Shown piece by piece: positions 45,688 to 57,907 of a stretch of 64,000 nt of DNA; positions within the stretch are counted from its first letter, which is position 1; each line of letters starts with the position of its first letter. The stretch comes from Pezizomycotina sp. ARF18. Taxonomy: Eukaryota; Ascomycota. The stretch is from the NCBI GenBank assembly GCA_002224055.1, contig AZLU01000012.1:248001-312000 (forward strand), written 5' to 3'. The notes beneath the pieces are model-generated. The model was not told where the DNA came from. It did no database searches and saw nothing but the letters and a program-made list of their open reading frames with translations. A program made the position numbers and the translations under genes.

Positions 45688-48310
45688 TTGGCGGATCCCC
45701 TAAGAAGCTTAGGAAGGGAATCCTTTTTTCGGAGGAGGCGGCAGTGCTACTTTTGAGTCTTGAGTGATATTGCGCCATATCTGTTAATATCACCACAGCT
45801 GCACGGGTTGACAGCACAACAATTGAGGGCACGACATTTCCAGCACAACAGCATTGTCCTTCTTTCCATATAAGTCGAAGGCATCCCCCTGGACTGCGTT
45901 ATAAAAAAAAAAATTTTTTTTCGTTTCTCTCTTATACGAAAATTTTTCATCCATTACCGAAACTCGCGATCGAGCTGCTGGAAAAAAAGAGGGAAGAAAA
46001 AAGGCACGCAATCGAAATCGAGCACGAAAACGAAACGACCAGAAGATCTAGATCGTCAAGGGCTGGAGTGTGACCAAGTCAGATGTCTACATTGAAGTAT
46101 ACAGACTCTGATACGAAGCCTTGAGGAGATATGCGAATTAGATTTTCGGTATGGGATCGGAAAAGGCTTTCTCATCGACATCTCCCGTTAGCAGGGATTA
46201 TAATTTCCGCACGGGTATAGCCAGCTTTTGATTCACTCGTCATCCCCCAAGTCTGCTGAGCACTATTTCAACCAAGAGTCTTCCAGTATTCGATCGTTCC
46301 CGATGGATAATTCGATAATGTCCTCGACTTTCAACTTACTTACTCGATCGCCTTCTCAAAAAACACATCGGATGAAGAATTATAAGTCTCTTTCTCTGTC
46401 AGCGGTTATTGCAGTTCTTGAGGAACAGAGAAAGGCTTGAGAGGTTATGTGCTTCACGGCACATTGCAGGCCTGAGAATCTACGACGGGCATGTGTTTGT
46501 AGGGGATCACGGTACCTCCAAGTGCTGCCTTTGTTTAAATCACCCAAGTCGACCTGGAGTTGAAGGTTGTTGCGGAGAGTCCGGTCGGCATCAGCGTAGG
46601 AGAGTCGGGATGAATTTAATTGATTTATGGTACCTTCAACCTGGACTTTTGTTAAGCAGGTTCCTACGACTACGATATCCCCAATGTAGAAGAGGTCGGA
46701 AGGGGTCTCTGGACTTTATAGTACTCGTTTCCTGGATTTGTGCAGTGGGATCCGGAGGGCATTGGGAGCCAGGTATCCAGGTTATGCGACCCGTGAGCGA
46801 GCTATTCTCGCTAGACGAAGCTCTGAAATAGACAGCAACGATACGATGCACAACTCGCTGGAGCAGGCGTTTCAGATCGATGTCAGGAGCTGGAAGGAAC
46901 TGAGGAAAATACTCGGGAGATGGTGCTCACCAAAGCGCACGCGCTATTCTAGGAGCTTATCGAGAAAACGACTCCGTCGCGAATTGTCTTTTGTTGGGAA
47001 ACAGGTGAAGGATGGTGCTTGGACTTGGAATCGCTCTGTGTCGGATGGAAGACTGCCCAAGAGATCAGAAACCTAGAATGAACTGCGCGCTTTGGCAATC
47101 GGATGATGTCGAGATGGTTATACCCAGACGAGGCCATTGGGAGGATCTCTAAGGGATTTGGAGAGGGCCGGGTTATAGAGTCTTGTTTAGATATCCAGGA
47201 GGTTGCTCCATGACATTAGCTGGACTACAAAGAACGGATTCGGTCAAGCGATCGAAAGAGTTCTAGCTAGAATCCAGAAAAGTGGGCTCGAGAACGAAGT
47301 AATAGCCCTATCGAAGTCGTCCTTGACATGAGCATCAAGGAAAGCCTTGACTTGACTTGAAAGTTAGAAATAACTGGAAGCCTACCTCGACCTAGCGGGA
47401 AGAATTTGGCAGACGAAGCCTATTTGGAAATTTCAAGCCTGATCAAGTTTTAAGAGAAACTCGAACAGAACAGGAATTTACAACCCCGCCTATTTTTTCG
47501 AGAACACCAGAAAACAGCTTAAAAATAGCATCACAAATCGGCTCCACCAACGTTTCAACTTGTTGATGAACATATCATGCTGATATATGCATAATTATTT
47601 CTTCTGAAGGCTTTCCAGAAAGACCAGACCTCAGATCGCATGGTACCACCTCCTTGCAAGCTCCATAACTACCGCACCCTATAGCTATTGGGAACTCCGC
47701 ATTACAATAATACCCACGATACTGATAAGGAAAGTCGGATCATTTTTTTCACGTTTCACAATGTCAACGCCGAAACCTCGCGGACGAATCCTCAAAATCT
47801 CAGTAGCTATCATGGCCAATTTTAGTCTCGAGGGCCTCGAAAAGTCTGGGGTAGGAAAATTCTACCGCGCTCATCCATCACAGCCGAAACAGTCTGTTCT
47901 CAGCATACGTCAACTTTCGCAAGGCTAGATAAACTTTGCACAGTCTAGCACGGGTCCAGCAGCTACGAATATGCAGGGTGAAAGAGGCTTGTGTTCTAGG
48001 AGGGTGAACGACCCGAAGGAAAGCAGTCACATGTATCACGATGTTGATATGTGATCTATTGCTCTCGGTTTCAATATCACGGACCGTCTTATGGACGACT
48101 TTGGCCAAAATAACCTTTGAAACCATTACACAGGCGCTATCCACTTTACACTCAGGCGAGAAAGCGACGAAAGGCGACTATGGCGACGACATAAGGAAAG
48201 AAGCGCCCCATAGGATCACTTGCAGGTGGCTTCCAGCAGATAGATTAGGTTGACGCTCTCTGGGCCTTAGGAGGATTTCGTCAAGGCAAAGATTTGGGGA
48301 GAAAAAAGTT

Positions 48311-48311
<1 letters not shown>

Positions 48312-48341
<30 letters not shown>
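48312..48341. repeat. T tract, 30 nt
   Basis: Uninterrupted T run. Confidence 0.9.
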
Positions 48342-48342
<1 letters not shown>

Positions 48343-49028
48343 TGGGTTCGTTATCCAGCTCGGCAGCTGAAACAGCTATCTCTGCTTACACTGTTTAACG
48401 CAACCCTCCTGGGATCCTTCGACTTTAATTTCGGTAGAATACGTTCCCACGATCCACTTTTCTTAGCTACACGATCATATCACCCTTTGAGGTCTTTAGA
48501 GTTCTTAAATAAGAAGAGCGAAGAAACTGATTCGGGTAAGTGATAATGTTTCGGTTTGTTCTATCGGGTTTTCTATCCCAAGTTGTATCTTTATTTTGTT
48601 AACAAGTACCTCAAGTACCTCTTTTTGTATTTCTCTCAACTCTTTTAGTGAAATCGTAGCGCGCGGAATTGAATTAGTCTGTCTCTCGTCTTTCGGGACT
48701 CGGAATTCGGAAGCAAGCGTGATCCGATCGCCTTCAAGTTTAATTAAACTTAGATTGAAGGCGACGTAAGCCTTTCCTTTCCAACACGGACCTCCTTCGT
48801 CTTAGCCTCTTAGGGCTACGGTCACAACTATCGTGACATACAGGGCGGAAAACGCCAATCTGCAATCGATTTCGAAGGCGTTAATGCGAGTGATGTGATG
48901 TTTTTAAACCACGGATTACTCTTCGATGGAAGTCTGGAGAAAACGATCGATAGTGTCTTCTCTATCGTATATTCGTATGTATCTGATCGTTTGTAACGTG
49001 ACTGATAGGAGTTCGTAGGGTGCGCACG

Positions 49029-49048
49029 TTTTTTTTTTTTTTTTTTTT
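49029..49048. repeat. T tract, 20 nt
   Basis: Uninterrupted T run. Confidence 0.9.
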
Positions 49049-50277
49049 CCCTCGCGTCGATTTTAAAATTACGGCTTACAATCGCTTTTTACCGGTTACG
49101 ACGTTTGAGACTGACTTCCGTACCTGCGATGCGGTGTAACCCCATCGTGAAAGCTCGGTAACGGGATTTCTAGCAGTGAAGTCTGCAAGAGATGAGACTC
49201 AGCGAATGAGAAACAAACTCAACAATTCAACCGGATCACTAGTATCACCCTGGTGCCAAATCGCCTTGAACGAAGGAGGCAGTGTGCCGCACTGGAAAGG
49301 AAGCTTTACGGAGTTTCGATCGCACTAGCATTGCCACCAGCAACAAACAGCAGCACCATTGTCCTGGGAACAGGGCTCTTAGCGTCGTTTGTATAAGGTA
49401 TTGAGGTTCAAAAAACTTTTTAATTTTAATTTTTGTTTGTATGGAGAATTGTTAGTTTTTGCAATTTTTTTGGCTGTTTTTCAAGGTATCGGGCACCTTT
49501 TCACCTCGGTAAAGTTTTATGATATAGTCGTTTTGGCCCACGCTAGATGCCCTGCCTGGGAACAAAAATCAAGATTTTTCCCTTCCCTCGCTTCCAAATA
49601 AAAACAACAGCTAAGGGAAATGTCCCCGAGGGTAAGCTTTGATCAACAGCTTCTTGGCTAAATAAAAAGAAAGAGGGTTGGGGGTTGAGGGCCCGTTCGG
49701 ATACATTTGTCGACCGATCCTTTGGGAGAGAAAAAAGCCTCTTTTTCTCAACATTAAAAATAGCAGCATTATCGGGCGGTATATGCGGGGATTACAGCGA
49801 TATAGCTTTTTGGAAAACGCCGCCGCCGCCGCCGCTCCTTTTGCCTAAATTCAGTTGTTTACTTCCATACAGTATCATTCAATCATCAAGGCTTGATTGC
49901 GAATGGTATCTTTAAGCTTTTGTTCCTCTGCTCTTTTAAGGGCTTAGACCGGGTCGGTTGGTTTGTCGGCGGTGGGTTGAATTGGAGAGGGGTAAGGATC
50001 ATCTCCTTACTTTGTGGTCAAGGGAGTTTGTTGTCAGCCGAGAACTTCAAAGACCCAAGAGCTGGAACCCAGACCCGGAACCAAAAGTTGCCTTGTTGTT
50101 AAAGCAAGGGTTATAACCGGCCGTTCAAGGGCAAGGATGGGGGAGTTTTTAACGAATTCAGAGTGTTTTAAGAGAAGAAGACTCTGTTAACAAAGATTAC
50201 TTCCTGGGTTTCTTTGTCGGCGAACTCAACTACCGATTATTTTCTTAATCATCGCGCGGGATATCTTTTATTAAAAG

Positions 50278-50296
50278 AAAAAAAAAAAAAAAAAAA
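50278..50296. repeat. A tract, 19 nt
   Basis: Uninterrupted A run. Confidence 0.85.
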
Positions 50297-53200
50297 GTAA
50301 AAAATAAAAATTTACAAATAGGTAAGGATAACGATCGGGGAGGAGCATGGATAACCCATGATTCAAATGCTGAACGGCGTATCGGCCAATTTTCAACACT
50401 TGCTATCAATATAATGCGGCAACAAAGGTAGGTACCCTACGGTACAGCACATTTACTTTTTGTTACTTTGATAATTTAACTATTTTTTTCTTTTCGGGCA
50501 TGAAAGATGGAGGCGAGGAGAATCAAGAGGCTCCCCATCTCGATTGAATCTGCAGTTTTGTTCTCTCGCAGTGGGATAGGCAAAGCCATGAGAGGGTTTT
50601 CTGCTGCACGGTCACCAACATGCATTGTAGCCTGATATCTTCGAATAACAATCGCTTTATGGCCCGCTTGTCCCGTTTGCCGGTCACTGCTTTCAAGCAA
50701 GAATACGATGATTGGAAACCAAATATATCTTTTAGATATTTAGCATTGAAAGAAAAACGTGTCGAGCCGCCTAGTTCCGAGGTTGGGCCAGTTCCTGAGC
50801 AACACGTTGATTAAGAAACAAAGTCAGATCGTTCCCATTTTTAGTATCAAAAAAGCAGATGATGTAAACAACCCCATGCTATTTTTTGCGTCCCGCCGCT
50901 AGCTCCCAGAACTTTGCGTTCGCAAAAAGGAGGAAACGCCCCCGGAAGACGGCAGAGAAGTCAGCGCCCGCGGAAAGCAGAATCTCCCAATCCGAGGAGG
51001 CGTGATTTTGCGAAGCCAATTTTTCTTTTCAAATCCCTTACTCTTTTATTGTCCTGGCTTTCAAAATCACAAGAGCTTAGAGATTGATGACTTCTTCGTG
51101 ATCTAAGACTCACCCAGTTGCGATTCGAAGCGTTGATCGTCGGCTTTATAACCCTAGAGGAGAATAAACCCCATGGAAGTAGAAGCTGAAGTAAGAAACA
51201 TACATGTATAGTACGGTGCCTCACATTTATTTTGGTGTTCTTTTTTTTATTTTTTTTGCTTCTCTCTTTCTTCCCTGTGAATGACGATCCCTCGCTGCAC
51301 GACTGCAGAATCGTATCGAGGATTTTCTTCACGAGTATACGGGCACTGCTTGACTGCTGACAGAGCAAAGCAAGGTATTGACAAGAGCAGGTCTCAAAAG
51401 AAGAGTCGTTTTGAACTGATTGTATGCACAATGCGCCCGTGCATATTTTACGTTTTTCACTTTCAGTTTTTTTGTTATCCGTCAAGTCCCAATACTAGCC
51501 TCTCTTCATTTTGACAGAGGGAATTCCTCTAAAATAGTTCGGAAAACATTGAAGCAGCAGCATATCAAAGTTTTTCGCTCGGCTTCTGGCGTTTTCTATA
51601 TTCCTTGGCTGCATTGTCTAGCGTAGATTAACAGGTAAACTACGTGTGTTCGCATCGCGTCGAACCGACCATTTTCACGAACAAAGGACCGATATAGAAG
51701 GTGTTTTTTTTTTTAACTTTCGTCTCGTAAGTCTCGTAAGAAGAAACGTCTTCGATGCAGCCTAATCGAAGACATTTTATACTGTTTCCAAAAATTGATT
51801 ACAACAAAAAAATTTAGATGCGGGGATCGAGAGAGTTCAGAGCTCTTTTTTTTTTGATCTTTGGTCCACGTTGTTGTTCATACAAGAGTGGGATGGATAT
51901 CCGACGAGGGATTTTTTATTTTTATTTTTTGCTTTTGTGGAGTGATGGTCACCTGGGTAGGAGGAACTATGCAATGGTTCGCTAACAAAGTGAGACCTCA
52001 CAAGCGCTTCTATCTAATCTATATTTCTCGATACTACCCATGTTTGCTCTTCATCGCAAACAATTCTCTGCTTTAGTAGTTTCTGTCGGCAGTTCCGTTG
52101 TAGCTAACCCTGTCTTCTCGTTACTATCGTCGGCTATAGAGAAAACTCGCGAGCTGCAATTACGCAACACGAGGATGAGGGAAAAAGTAAATCAACGACA
52201 CATGGAAGCATCGGAATTTCGCAGACGGCCGAAGAAAAAGGGATGCCTATACTATCGGCGTATCGCTAACGGTTCATATCTTTCCTAGGAAAGCTGAAGG
52301 GTTTTCTTCTCAACGGGACCCATTTGGAGGTTATAATATTAGGGAGAACATTTAATACTGCAGTTAGTGATCAAAACTCCACTGTGAAGAGCCAAAAACC
52401 CACGAACTCACATCCACGATCCACAAGTATCAAAACTTGGCAGCGCTCTTTGGGGTCTAGCCCCAAGACCTACCAGTTGTCGCTGAAGCCGGTCGGTACC
52501 CGGCACTCTCAAAAAGCTGAACGAGGCTATGCCTCTCTGAGGCCGTCTTCTAGGCGTCTGTATAGATTCTCATAGGGTCATATCGAAGAAAAAATAATAT
52601 ATCGAACAACACTCATCGGTGGCGCCACTACTACCTGCTCGCTATTTTGTATGCAGCTGTCGACAAAAGGTGGAAATTTAAAGTCTTGGGGGTTGCAAGT
52701 TGTTTTCTCAATCTTTTTCGCCTTTGTTCTGGACCGTAATCGCTGGTTAAGGGAACAGGAAAAAAAAAGTAAAAGAAAAGTGGGGAACTCTCTCAGTTGC
52801 TCTACAAGAACAAACGGATAAGGACCAATACCGACAACCTGATCCCTTAGCCCTAAAAATAGGGAATCCTTGAAAAGCTTCGTCGCTGAAAAAGCTTTAA
52901 AGCCTAAATTGTCACTGCAGTTTTTCTTGGTACCAAGAGAGCAATTTCGCATTTTCCAGCCATTCAGGTTCATTCCGCGCTTTGATTTTTCCCCCACTGT
53001 ATATTGAATCCTTTGGGTTGTCTCCCGGTTAGTTACCAGCGCAGTGCTCCCCTTGTAAACCATATCCTCGCTTATGCCAAGAGCTGCGCTTTGCTCGTCC
53101 GGGAACTCTGGTTGATTGGACCAGAATACCTTCGGCGACCCTATTTTTATTCTTTGTCTTTAAAAAAAAACTAGCCTCTTTCTATATAATTTCAACTGTT

Positions 53201-54037
53201 GTAAAACTGACCTACAAGAGAGACGGATACGAGATATAAAAACGAACAGTAACAACAAATGTTTAGGTGGTGAAGAGACGTGGAGGCTGAGCAAACAAAA
53301 TACCTCCTGCTACAATGAGTTATTGTCGGTGACCTTCGCTCCGAGAGTTGAACAGAGGACATATAACAGAGCAACTGAACGTTGAAGCTATTAATATCTG
53401 GAAACAAAGAACGTTCAAATCTATTTCGGCGTATTAATTGTTACCAAGTAATAGATAAAGCGGAAGCGCTGAATAACTATCTTTGCTATCGTCTTTAATC
53501 AAAAATTGATAACTTGATCCTTTCGGATGGTTCCAACCGGGGCAAAGGACTAGCAGATGCAACTGTTTGCTGCATTGACGAACTGTCTGTATGTGGGTTT
53601 TAATTTTATTTTATTTTTTTGCCTTAGGACAAAAAACTCCCTAACAACAGAGACTAGGTTTACTACGATGAGGGTTTGTTCCCCTGCTATTGGAAGGGCT
53701 CGTTTTAGCGAGCAGGAAAAGAACTACCTGTTTGTTAGCAAACGTTGGGAAAGAATAAGAATACTAGGAAAAGCAAAAGGAGACAACCCATTCATGAGGA
53801 GCTTTTTCCTTCTTTCTTTTTCTTTTCTTTTTTTTTTCCTTTTTATAAATATCGCGGAGCCTTGTATATTGAAGCTCGAAGAGGCAAAGGTGGGGACCTA
53901 TATATAACTGAGGAAAAAGCAATAAAAGTTGACCAAAAGTATCTGAAGTATCGAAAGTACCTCAAGAGTCTTAACCTCGCTTTACTCATTCACTTATAGA
54001 CAAAATAGAGCTGCTGTGTGTGACTCCTGCATGTTCA

Positions 54038-54061
54038 TTTTTTTTTTTTTTTTTTTTTTTT
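54038..54061. repeat. T tract, 24 nt
   Basis: Uninterrupted T run about 470 bp upstream of the secreted repeat-protein gene. Confidence 0.9.
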
Positions 54062-54324
54062 GTAAATTACTTCGGGCTTGGCCTCCTTTGACAACTGCTC
54101 CTTGGCTCCGCCTGGTCGCGTTGTTTTTTCGGCGAATATTTTTTTTGGCGTATCTTTTTTAATTTCGTTGAAAGGAACATGGCGAATATGTCTTTCTGAC
54201 GATGACACAGGTGTGTGCATGTCTCTGATGGGCTGATAGAAACCAATACTACCGATAATGCAGTATATCCCATCGATGAGGAGGGCTAGAGAGAAAAAAA
54301 CGCCTTCACTATGGCACACTCCAT

Positions 54325-54332
54325 CTATATAA
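54325..54332 (+). promoter_or_regulatory. Possible TATA box of the secreted repeat-protein gene
   Basis: TATATAAT about 200 bp upstream of the ATG, followed by a strongly CT-rich leader (CTCTTTTTTCCTCTTCC). Confidence 0.35.
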
Positions 54333-54529
54333 TGAGGTCGTGATCCCCATCCAAATTCTCTTTTTTCCTCTTCCTTCCTCAGGCATCAATCGTTAAGAGC
54401 CGAATACTCATTAGCAAAAACAAGAAAACGTCCTTCGTTTCTCTTTTCAATCACTTTCGCTACCTTTCCTGATACTCTCGCTTTTTTTATTAAAACGTTT
54501 AGTATATTAAACAGATACATTCGCTCATA

Positions 54530-55394
54530 ATGCATCTCACCAACTTCCTATCCATCCTCTCCATCGTCGCCGGTGTCGCCGTTGCCGTCCCGGGAGGCAA
54601 CGACCACGGTTGCAAGCCGTGGGAGCACTACGATAACGGCAAGCACTGCTGCGTCAACACCTGCTCCGGTTCCGAGCACTGGAACGGCCGCACATGCGTA
54701 ACCTGCAAGGACTCCGAGACCTGGGACAGCCGAAACAACTGCTGCGTCTCCCGCTGCCACGGAGACGAGCACTGGAACGGTCACACCTGCGTTACCTGCA
54801 AGCCATGGGAAACCTGGTCCTCCTCCAACAACTGCTGCGTCAGCAAATGCCAGGGTGCTCAGCACTGGGACGGACACTCCTGCGTCACCTGCAAGCCGTG
54901 GAGTCGTGGTCCAGCGGAGGCAAATGCTGCGTCAGCAAGTGCCACGGATCTGAGCACTGGAACGGTCACACCTGCGTCTCTTGCAAGCCTTCCCAGGTTT
55001 GGGACTCCGGCCGCAACTGCTGCGTCGATAGGTGCCAGGGAGCCCAGCACTGGAACGGTCACTCCTGCATCACCTGCAAGCCTTCGGAAACCTGGTCTTC
55101 TAGCTCGAACTGCTGCGTCTCCCGCTGCCACGGAGACGAGCACTGGAACGGCCACCTGTGTCTCTTGCAGCCCTCCGAGACCTGGTCTTCCTCCACCAAC
55201 TGCTGTGTCTCCCGCTGCCACGGAAACGAGCACTGGAACGGTCACTCCTGCGTCTCCTGCAAGCCTTCGAGCACTGGACAACGGCAGCAATGCTGCGTCT
55301 CAACTGCTCTGGCTCCCAGCACTGGAACGGCCACAAGTGCGTCTCGTGCTCCGGCCACCAGAGGTGGAACGACCAGAAGGCTTGCTGCCAGTAA
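54530..55394 (+). CDS. Secreted protein of eight 31-residue Cys repeats
   Basis: Signal peptide MHLTNFLSILSIVAGVAVAV is followed almost directly by tandem 31-residue units to the TAA at 55392-55394. Each unit follows C-K-x4-W-x5-CC-V-x2-C-x-G-x2-HW-x-G-x2-C-V-x, that is Cys spacing C-x11-CC-x3-C-x10-C-x2. Unit starts: 54611, 54704, 54797, 54890, 54982, 55075, 55166, 55258; a shortened ninth (from 55347) ends in CC. Near-invariant positions are the CC pair, the HW-x-G turn and one Trp. About 290 residues, nearly all repeat, no introns, no membrane anchor. The frame breaks at unit 4 and in unit 8, each explained by missing bases in G, C or A runs, and unit 6 lost an AC plus an A, which keeps frame. 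I do not recognise the family. A disulfide-rich secreted wall protein, lectin-like or effector-like product is plausible (inference). Very similar units imply recent expansion by unequal exchange. Confidence 0.8.
54611..55346 (+). repeat. 93-bp coding tandem repeat, eight copies
   Basis: Unit starts spaced 93, 93, 93, 92, 93, 91, 92 and 89 bp. Deviations from 93 coincide with missing bases in short runs. Unit DNA is highly similar (GAGCACTGGAACGG recurs). Confidence 0.9.
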
Positions 55395-57907
55395 GCGCTT
55401 CTCTTCCACCACTATCTCTATCCTCTTCGTCTCCTCGTGAGACAATTTCCTCTTTATTATTTTTCTTTTTTTGTTCATAACGAACTCTCACGCTCCTTTT
55501 CATGATACCTACCACACACTCAACATCTAGTGTTTAGTCTATAATGTTTCTTTGCAATGAAATTTTACGCTTCTGTCTTTTGATTAAGTTTTCTACATCC
55601 CTGATCTGTAATTGGTGAAGGGCAATTCCTTTTATTTAAAAAAAAGGTGTTTTCTGGGTTTGGAGGATATGGACATCATTTTTTGTGTATTTAGCCTTCC
55701 ATCATCATTAAACAGGAAAAAATCAAATTAACGGTTTTATGTTCCAAAAAACCTTCTACTCTCCATCGTGAACAATGTGCATGCTTGTTTTCTCATTCTT
55801 GATATCATATTTGACAACTAATCAACGCGAACGACTCCCTCCGTACTGCATGTTACCCCTATTACTTTTTGTCTGCTCCGAAGGCGAAAGTCCTGTATTG
55901 GCTCATTTACTGATAAAAACCGAAAATTTTTCTTCCAATCAAACAGAACCCCGAAACCGCCATGAAATAAAGAACCGAACTTCTAACCCCCGATCGGTTC
56001 TACATCTTCATGATTCTCATCGCCAGTCCAGGGTATCGCATTGACATATAGCTTAGGCTTCAGTAAACGATATTACCAAGCTAGAATTTGCTTGATTTCT
56101 TATGCCTTAACTGTTGTCGCCGTGATACCCGCCAACCGCTGATCCATTCGTTCTATCAGTGTCTTTTTTGCTGTCGCATGAAGTGATCGGCGCTTCGGTA
56201 ATCGATTTTACCTTGGAGGTTGTCAAGTACACTGGACAATTTTACTTTGGTACCGACGTGTACCAGGCCAAGGATTTACAACCATGACCACAAGCTTTTT
56301 CTGGGTAATAAAACAAAAACATGCAAAAGTACGAGTCCTACTTTAATTTCTAAGCGATGCCAATTTGCGATGGGGGTTACATTGAAGCTTATGGCCAAAG
56401 ATAGGTATTTCGCGATCTAGTACCGGCAAAAAAAAAAAATAGAACCTGGGGAAACGTTTTGATTTTGATCCGGGCCAACCTTTAGCCAAAAAGGGTCGTG
56501 AATTTCAAGCCCGACGGGAAACTCTCCCAATCCGGTCTGGATTCTAGTATATCTTCCGAATTGGGAATATCCCTTATTTAGCTTAATACCTAATAAGGCA
56601 AAAACGATGTCTTGCTAATTCTTCTCAATGCCATCTTTCCTTTGGAGGCTTGGTACCGCAGAGGCCGGTTCAGCAAGAACAAGGTGTCGCCCGGCGAGAA
56701 ACAGATAAACGATAGCCCGAGATAAAATATCGAGTAGCCCGTCTTCTGGCGGAAATCCATACGATGCAATATGTTCTGCTTCACTCAATAATACAGGATC
56801 ACATTATGGAGGACATGAAAATAAATCATTAAGTGATTTGTAAACCGGGATTCAGAGAAACGTCCCTCGATCTGGAGAAATCTGTTACATCGAGTATTGG
56901 AGCAGGGCTGGTCATGAATTGAACCCCATTGATAAGTATTCCACCCCAAGCTTCCTTTTCCCGGCGATACTATATCGATTGTTTGACATCGAAGCTGCGG
57001 ACGACTAGACGCAGAGCACCCATTATACGTGCGCTGAGGATTCCGTATGGAACGCGTTCGTAGATGAAGTGAATCTAGTTGCTCCGCGTTAAGTCCTTCG
57101 ATAACATTTCAGTGGATTTGGCCATACGTCCCTGTCCCCACCTAACGTGCCCAAACTATATGCCTAAGGTAACCTTTTCCTCCGTAACCTTCCTTCAAAC
57201 CTTAACGTCCGCCACAGAACCATGTCGCCTCGCCATTCCCTCGTCTTGGTTTTCTGTGGTGTTTATCTAAAGCAAATTGTCGTGAGTTATACTATTTATT
57301 TATTTATTTATGATGAAATGCAGAGAATATCATGAAAATTGGGGGCGGATCAGAGGGAAGCAGGCTGTTATATAGCAGTCTTGGTGGTTATTACCCACTG
57401 TTGTCCTTTGCGTAGGAAAGGCTTTGGCGACATTCCTCGCACAATCACGCAATTCTCGTTTAATTTTATTTTTAGCGGTTATACTCGTTCTACAACACAC
57501 GTTATATCCATCGTCGCGGACAGGAACATTAACTGGCGAATGAAGACCTGTGAAATATACAAAAAGACAAGTGTGTTGCAAAGCTTATAACTAGGCTGAA
57601 ATTGTTGATGATTGATAATTTTATTTACTATCGATGCCCAATACATGCACGCATACGTCCTCCTGTACCTAATTTCTCAGCCATCACATTCTTCATCTAG
57701 CTAGGAAAATGAAAATAAAATCCGCTTCACTACACAAGGTAGATGAAGCATAGTCAGAGAGTCATTGCTATTTAAAGTTGTTTTTTATGATGGAAAAAAA
57801 AATCGCCATTTAAACAGCCAAGGATATAGTTATAGAAAGGAAACGCCTTTTCCATGACGGGCTTTGTTTTCCAAGGAACTCAAGCCCTCCGCTGAACTCC
57901 AGCGCCA
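55395..57907. other. Intergenic, no supported gene
   Basis: 2.5 kb with a TTTA microsatellite at 57292-57311. Open stretches show no domain. Confidence 0.45.
57292..57311. repeat. TTTA microsatellite
   Basis: Five TTTA units. Confidence 0.85.

Larger units (their letters stand above)
44700..54324. other. 9.6-kb gene desert with long T and A tracts
   Basis: No gene is supported except a weak minus-strand candidate at 45092-45687. Contains T30 (48312-48341), T20 (49029-49048), A19 (50278-50296) and T24 (54038-54061) plus many shorter T runs. A stretch at 46400-47080 reads partly like protein in one plus frame (VDLELKVVAESPVGI, YDYDIPNVEEVGRGLW) but is full of stops, and I cannot assign it. 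Open stretches of up to 174 codons between 50.9 and 53.1 kb are Lys/Ser/Phe-rich and look like by-products of A/T-rich DNA. Confidence 0.45.

Noticed and set aside
47580-47760. Weak resemblance to a LINE reverse-transcriptase motif (HNYRTL then LLGT)
   Set aside because: Only a few residues match, with no flanking reverse-transcriptase blocks or endonuclease.
50961-51485. 174-codon minus-strand open stretch
   Set aside because: Lys/Ser-rich low complexity from A/T-rich DNA, no ATG start, no domain.
52578-53063. 161-codon minus-strand open stretch
   Set aside because: No domain and composition typical of AT-rich non-coding sequence.
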